Shown in pieces: positions 60,348 to 64,000 of a DNA stretch of 64,000 nucleotides. Where the stretch lies: positions 33,563-97,562 of the forward strand of contig JAVCDH010000048.1 in assembly GCA_030765805.1 (NCBI GenBank), given 5' to 3'. Under the pieces are notes generated by a model. The model was not told the DNA's origin, did no database searches, and saw nothing but the letters and a program-made list of their open reading frames with translations. The DNA is from Candidatus Euphemobacter frigidus. GTDB taxonomy: Bacteria; Auribacterota; Erginobacteria; Erginobacterales; Erginobacteraceae. The position numbers were made by a program, and so were the translations under genes. Each line of letters starts with the position of its first letter. Position 1 is the stretch's first letter.

Positions 60348-61226
60348 ATGACAAGTCTCTGGCTGATAATCGGGTACGTGGTGCTGGCGCCTTTAATAGG
60401 CGGGATTATCTCCGGTCTGGATCGGATAATCACCGCGCGGATGCAGGGGCGTTATGGTCCGCCGGTCCGCCAGGCGTTCTTCGACGTATTCAAGCTCTTC
60501 GAAAAACAGAACCTGACGGTCAACCGGTTTCACGGTTACTACCTGGTCTGCTTTCTGATATTCATCATCTTCAGTGGAATTCTCTTCTTCGGAGGCAGCG
60601 ACCTTCTTATGGTCGTCTTCGCCTTCACGGTAGCTGATATCTTCCTGGTCCTGGCGGCCTATTCCACCAACTCCCCCTACTGTTCAATCGGGGCGGAGAG
60701 GGAACTGCTCCAGATGCTGGCGGCCGAACCGATGCTCCTCCTCACCGCGGTAGGTTTCTATATGGTCTTCGGAAGTTTCCACGTCTCGGTTATCTACCGG
60801 GCGGCCCTGGGAGGGAAGTTACCGATCCTCTACCTGCCGGGGGTCTTTCTCGGCCTGACTTACGTCCTGACCATTAAATTCCGAAAGTCTCCCTTTGACC
60901 TCTCCACCTCCCATCACGCCCATCAGGAGCTTATAAAAGGGCTGACCACGGAATTTGCCGGGCCGTCCCTGGCGCTGATCGAGATCGCGCACTGGTACGA
61001 GACTGTGCTACTGCTGGGGATGGTCTATCTGTTTTTTGCTTTCGTGCCGATTATCGGCGTTATAATCACTCTCTTTATATACTTTGTTGAAATTCTGATC
61101 GACAACACCAATGCCCGGATCAAGTGGCAGCTGATGCTGGAATCGGCCTGGCTCGCCACGCTGGTGCTGGGCGGGTTGAATTTATTGGCTCTTTACCTGT
61201 TTGCAATGATTTCAAAGGGAGGGTGA
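60348..61226 (+). CDS. echB: Ech-type hydrogenase membrane subunit EchB (NuoH-like)
   Basis: The 292-residue protein is the complex-I NuoH counterpart: LIGGIISGLDRIITARMQGR followed by YGPPVRQAFFDVFKLFEKQN, ERELLQMLAAEPMLLLTAVG and the KSPFDLSTSHHAHQELIKGL region with its conserved acidic residues at the membrane interface. About eight membrane segments. It connects the soluble hydrogenase module with the ion-pumping subunit. Confidence 0.93.
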   Translation: MTSLWLIIGYVVLAPLIGGIISGLDRIITARMQGRYGPPVRQAFFDVFKLFEKQNLTVNRFHGYYLVCFLIFIIFSGILFFGGSDLLMVVFAFTVADIFLVLAAYSTNSPYCSIGAERELLQMLAAEPMLLLTAVGFYMVFGSFHVSVIYRAALGGKLPILYLPGVFLGLTYVLTIKFRKSPFDLSTSHHAHQELIKGLTTEFAGPSLALIEIAHWYETVLLLGMVYLFFAFVPIIGVIITLFIYFVEILIDNTNARIKWQLMLESAWLATLVLGGLNLLALYLFAMISKGG

Positions 61227-61227
61227 C

Positions 61228-61728
61228 ATGGCGTATATAAAAAAATCTCCCTGGATCATTCATTACGATGGATCAAGCTGCAACGGCTGCGACATCGAGG
61301 TCCTGGCCTGTTTGATGCCGAAGTATGACATTGAGCGATTCGGGGCGGTTAATATGGGCAATCCCAAGCACGCGGATATATTCCTGATTACCGGCCAGAT
61401 CAACAGCCAGAATCGGGAGGTGGTTAAAACCATCTATGACCAGATCGGTGATCCCAAGGTGGTGGTGGCGATCGGGGCCTGCGCGATAGGAGGCGGGGTC
61501 TTCCGGGATTGCTACAACACGCTGGGCGGGGTCGATAAGGTGATACCGGTTGATCTATATGTCCCCGGTTGCGCCGCGAAACCGGAGGCGATCATCGACG
61601 GGGTCGTTCAGGCGGTCGGGCTTCTCGAAGAAAAAAAGAAACGGGGTGTGGTCACTCACAAAGAAGGAACCGGAGACGAGACCAGGAAACTGCCGCCGGT
61701 GCCGGATCTTAACCTGGAACAAGAATAA
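61228..61728 (+). CDS. echC: Ech-type hydrogenase small subunit EchC (NuoB-like)
   Basis: The 166-residue protein carries the four ligands of the proximal [4Fe-4S] cluster: Cys18 and Cys21 in GSSCNGCDIEVLAC, one in AIGACAIGGGVF, and one in VPGCAAKPEAI. It is the NuoB-like small subunit of a group 4 [NiFe] hydrogenase, without signal peptide, so it is cytoplasm-facing. It starts one base after the echB stop and is clearly co-translated. The C-terminal 25 residues are charged. Confidence 0.94.
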   Translation: MAYIKKSPWIIHYDGSSCNGCDIEVLACLMPKYDIERFGAVNMGNPKHADIFLITGQINSQNREVVKTIYDQIGDPKVVVAIGACAIGGGVFRDCYNTLGGVDKVIPVDLYVPGCAAKPEAIIDGVVQAVGLLEEKKKRGVVTHKEGTGDETRKLPPVPDLNLEQE

Positions 61729-61736
61729 ATTTTTCT

Positions 61737-62186
61737 ATGTCTGGAAAACAGGAAATTATAACCATCGAGAAAGATTCCCTGCTGGAGCAGGTTCGCAAGA
61801 TGGATGAAGACGGCCGGCGCTTGGCCCTGATAACCTGTACGCCGGGGGACGATTTTCAGATCGATTATAGTTTCGACCTGAAAGGAGAGTTGAAGACCCT
61901 CCGGATAACGGTTCCCTTCGAAGAGGCGGAAATTCCCAGTATCTCAAGTATCTACTGGGCGGCTTTCATATATGAAAATGAGATTCATGATCTCTTCGAG
62001 ATAGATTTTCCCGGTCTGGCACTTGACTACGGCGGAAATTTTTACCGGATCATCTCCAAACCACCCTGGAGAAAGACCGGCCAGGAATCATCTTTGAAAC
62101 CCCCTCCGGGGGAAGAGGCCAAAGAAGAAGAAAAAAAGTCCCCCCCGACTCCAGAGGAGCATGGGGATACCGGTGATAAAGGATAA
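61737..62186 (+). CDS. echD: Ech-type hydrogenase subunit EchD (NuoC-like)
   Basis: The 149-residue protein has the NuoC-like pattern ISSIYWAAFIYENEIHDLFE and IDFPGLALDYGGNFYR, which places it as EchD. It is structural and contacts the large subunit. The last 40 residues are rich in Pro, Glu and Lys (GEEAKEEEKKSPPTPEEHGD) and probably disordered. Confidence 0.88.
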   Translation: MSGKQEIITIEKDSLLEQVRKMDEDGRRLALITCTPGDDFQIDYSFDLKGELKTLRITVPFEEAEIPSISSIYWAAFIYENEIHDLFEIDFPGLALDYGGNFYRIISKPPWRKTGQESSLKPPPGEEAKEEEKKSPPTPEEHGDTGDKG

Positions 62187-62189
62187 CCT

Positions 62190-63269
62190 ATGGGAACAAA
62201 AACCATAATCCCGTTCGGGCCCCAGCACCCGGTTCTTCCGGAACCGATCCACCTCGATCTGGTCCTGGAAGATGAGAAAGTGCTGGAAGCGATCCCTTCA
62301 ATCGGATTCATTCACCGGGGGCTGGAGTTTCTCTGCCTGAAGAAGCCGTTCCAGGATATGGTTTATATCGCGGAGAGGATCTGCGGCATCTGCAGCTTCA
62401 TGCACGGGATGTCGGCCAGCGAGGTGATCGAAAGTATAATGAAGATCGAGATTCCCCCCCGGGCTTCCTACTTGCGGGTATTCTGGAGTGAACTCTCCCG
62501 GATTCACAGTCACCTGCTCTGGCTCGGACTGGCGGCCGATGCCTTCGGCTACGAGGCCCTCTTCGCCCATTGCTGGCGGGTTCGGGAAAGCATCCTGGAC
62601 ATCATCGAGGAGACGACCGGAGCCAGAGTCATCTTCGGGACCGCCATGATCGGTGGTGTCCGCCGTGATATTGACAGAGACACCCTGGGACGAATAAAGA
62701 ACCGGATTACAGAGATTGAAGAGAGTTATCGGAAGATAGCCTCTGTCTTCATCAAAGATTATACCACCCGTTATCGTCTGGTTGGAGTGGGGGTGATAAC
62801 GAAGGAAGAAGCCTATCAACTGGGAGCGGTCGGCCCCACCGCCCGGGCCAGCGGGATCGGACAGGACATGAGGCAACTGGGTTATGAAATTTATGACGAA
62901 CTTGACTTTGAGCCGGTCACGGAGAGCGACGGGGACTGCTTCGCGCGGTGTATGGTTCGGATCCGGGAGATTTACGGATCATTCGATCTAATCCGGCAGG
63001 TAATAGACAAAATCCCTCCGGGAGAGATATCGGTCAAGTTCAAGGGATTCCCGGAAGGTGAGCATTTCATTCGGGTGGAACAGCCCCGGGGAGAAGTCGT
63101 TTATTATGCCCGGGGCGATGGGACCAAGTTCCTGGATCGGTTCCGGATCAGGACCCCGACCTTTGCCAACATTCCTCCCCTGGTAAAGATGCTGGCCGGA
63201 TGCGAACTGGGAGATGTTCCGGTTATCGTGCTGTCAATCGACCCCTGTATAAGCTGCATGGAGAGATAA
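62190..63269 (+). CDS. echE: Ech-type [NiFe] hydrogenase large (catalytic) subunit EchE (NuoD-like)
   Basis: The 359-residue protein has both NiFe-site motifs: RICGIC (63-68, Cys65 and Cys68) and DPCISC (351-356, Cys353 and Cys356). The chain ends three residues after the last cysteine (DPCISCMER), so there is no C-terminal extension for the usual maturation protease, as known for Ech and CooH-type enzymes. It is a group 4 hydrogenase that reversibly reduces protons with ferredoxin. The first 13 residues include the FGPQHP motif typical of this superfamily. Confidence 0.95.
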   Translation: MGTKTIIPFGPQHPVLPEPIHLDLVLEDEKVLEAIPSIGFIHRGLEFLCLKKPFQDMVYIAERICGICSFMHGMSASEVIESIMKIEIPPRASYLRVFWSELSRIHSHLLWLGLAADAFGYEALFAHCWRVRESILDIIEETTGARVIFGTAMIGGVRRDIDRDTLGRIKNRITEIEESYRKIASVFIKDYTTRYRLVGVGVITKEEAYQLGAVGPTARASGIGQDMRQLGYEIYDELDFEPVTESDGDCFARCMVRIREIYGSFDLIRQVIDKIPPGEISVKFKGFPEGEHFIRVEQPRGEVVYYARGDGTKFLDRFRIRTPTFANIPPLVKMLAGCELGDVPVIVLSIDPCISCMER

Positions 63270-63271
63270 AT

Positions 63272-63673
63272 ATGCGGAATTTCCCGGCCATAAGCATGAT
63301 CAGAACCGTTTTCCGGTATCTTTTCGGAAAGACGGCCTGTCAAATGTACCCGAAGAAGCCGGCGGTATTTTTCGACACTACCCGGGGACACATTGAAATT
63401 GATGCTTCCCGGTGCATTCTCTGCGGGCTCTGCGCGATGAACTGTCCGGTCGGAGCGATCACGGTAAATCGGGAGAAACATTACTGGCAGATAGACCACC
63501 TGGGATGCATAGTCTGTGGCGCCTGTGTTGAAAAATGCCCCAAGAAATGCCTGACCATGGAGAATACCTACACCGCGCCCGCGAACTCCAAGAAGGTAAA
63601 AAAAGTCAACGTCACTCCCCCTCCGAAACCAAAGAAGCCCGCTCCCCCCCCGCCGGTCTCCGATCAGGGGTAA
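63272..63673 (+). CDS. echF: Ech-type hydrogenase ferredoxin subunit EchF (NuoI-like)
   Basis: From the ATG at 63272 (GGAGAGATAAAT upstream) the product has 133 residues, with two [4Fe-4S] motifs, CILCGLCAMNCPVGAI and CIVCGACVEKCPKKCL. The C-terminus is a lysine/proline-rich tail (PPPKPKKPAPPPPVSDQG). An upstream in-frame start within echE is rejected. It carries electrons between ferredoxin and the small subunit. It is the last gene of the operon seen. No hyp maturation genes or terminator follow in the remaining 327 bp. Confidence 0.93.
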   Translation: MRNFPAISMIRTVFRYLFGKTACQMYPKKPAVFFDTTRGHIEIDASRCILCGLCAMNCPVGAITVNREKHYWQIDHLGCIVCGACVEKCPKKCLTMENTYTAPANSKKVKKVNVTPPPKPKKPAPPPPVSDQG

Positions 63674-64000
63674 TCAGTCCCCCGCATAGAATCGCTCAAT
63701 TCATACCCATTACAAAGCCTTCACGGGAGGTATTTGGCTTAGCTTAATTGTGAACCCCTGCCACTTTATGCAGCGATTTTATAGCGTCTATTTATTTCCC
63801 TTTTTTCAAAAACAAACTCCACTTACCCGCTTATTATAGCCGCTATATTCTCCTATGAGTCTATTAAAATATAGCGGTGTTGCACATCCCCTCTTTTTTG
63901 CGCAATTCATCCAGCCGCTTTATACTACTGCATCATAGCCTATCTGCAACTACCCCATTTTTTATGCTCTTATATCAACCGCCATATTTTTATGGACTTT
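63674..64000. other. Intergenic end of window, no gene seen
   Basis: AT-rich sequence with stops in all frames and no convincing ORF. It contains an inverted repeat CCGCTATATT (63840-63849) / AATATAGCGG (63868-63877) and repeated GC-T-ATAGC-like words (for example TTTATAGCG, TATAGCCGC). This may be the edge of a mobile or repeat element that continues outside the window, which cannot be settled here. Confidence 0.4.

Noticed and set aside
63674..64000. Remnant of a transposase gene at the right end
   Set aside because: All frames are broken within a few codons and no transposase motif could be read.
1..64000. tRNA or rRNA genes
   Set aside because: I scanned for tRNA T-loop-like words and for conserved rRNA segments and saw none that form a cloverleaf. 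A dedicated search program would be decisive.

Overview
The window looks like a chromosomal segment of an uncultured, anaerobic, diderm (Gram-negative type) bacterium. The diderm reading rests on an Mla-type lipid transport operon with an auxiliary lipoprotein, an RND/adaptor/TolC-type efflux set, a CsgG-family protein and several lipoproteins. The anaerobic reading rests on a six-gene Ech-type membrane [NiFe] hydrogenase. The phylum cannot be named from the sequence alone. The many families of intergenic hairpins and tandem repeats are of a kind common in candidate-phylum genomes, which is an inference.

Layout. 1-7.2 kb (minus): type IV pilus / type II secretion cluster (NIL-domain protein, hybrid histidine kinase, response regulator, PilB-type ATPase, ExeA-like ATPase, sigma-54 activator, start of PilC/GspF). 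7.3-14.3 kb (minus): mutS, a TPR membrane protein, miaB, a small membrane protein and a CsgG-family protein. 14.4-16.0 kb (plus): a second TPR membrane protein broken by an in-frame TAG. 16.0-20.0 kb (minus): nagA, folC, murC. 20.0-32.0 kb: an accessory island containing a small-RNA candidate, two nearly identical parB-like genes, a Fic protein, an AbiE toxin-antitoxin pair, a HARE-HTH/EVE/nuclease protein, a second putative nuclease, a type IIG restriction-modification enzyme, a RES/Xre toxin-antitoxin pair and several hairpin elements. 32.0-39.8 kb (minus): polysaccharide-deacetylase-like protein, UvrD/Rep helicase, and a peptide ABC transporter (binding protein and two permeases) that encloses an adenosine deaminase. 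39.9-42.4 kb (plus): cysK, acetolactate decarboxylase, a DUF4404-like protein, a chagasin-like inhibitor. 42.3-46.9 kb (minus): sugar-binding lipoprotein, M16C peptidase, small exported protein. 47.0 kb (plus): DUF47/PhoU-like protein. 47.8-58.1 kb (minus): truncated nucleoside transporter, Mla-type operon, RND tripartite pump. 58.4-63.7 kb (plus): ech hydrogenase operon. The last 0.3 kb holds no recognisable gene.

Most notable. (1) In the island, a perfect 22-bp palindrome with a CACGTG core, resembling parS, lies in three copies: two in the leaders of the duplicated parB-like genes and one in a near-identical leader whose parB is missing. The leaders alternate with defence or toxin-antitoxin genes, as if cargo had accumulated between parB copies. 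(2) Two 55-nt elements, at 22.7 kb and on the opposite strand at 32.0 kb, share internal sequence while both their outer and inner helices differ by compensatory changes. This suggests a selected RNA or single-stranded DNA fold. (3) Three classes of small inverted-repeat elements sit at gene boundaries. One pair has identical 27-bp arms and unrelated centres, and one of these abuts a truncated nupC. Another is a 192-bp element with 8-bp target duplications just upstream of ech.
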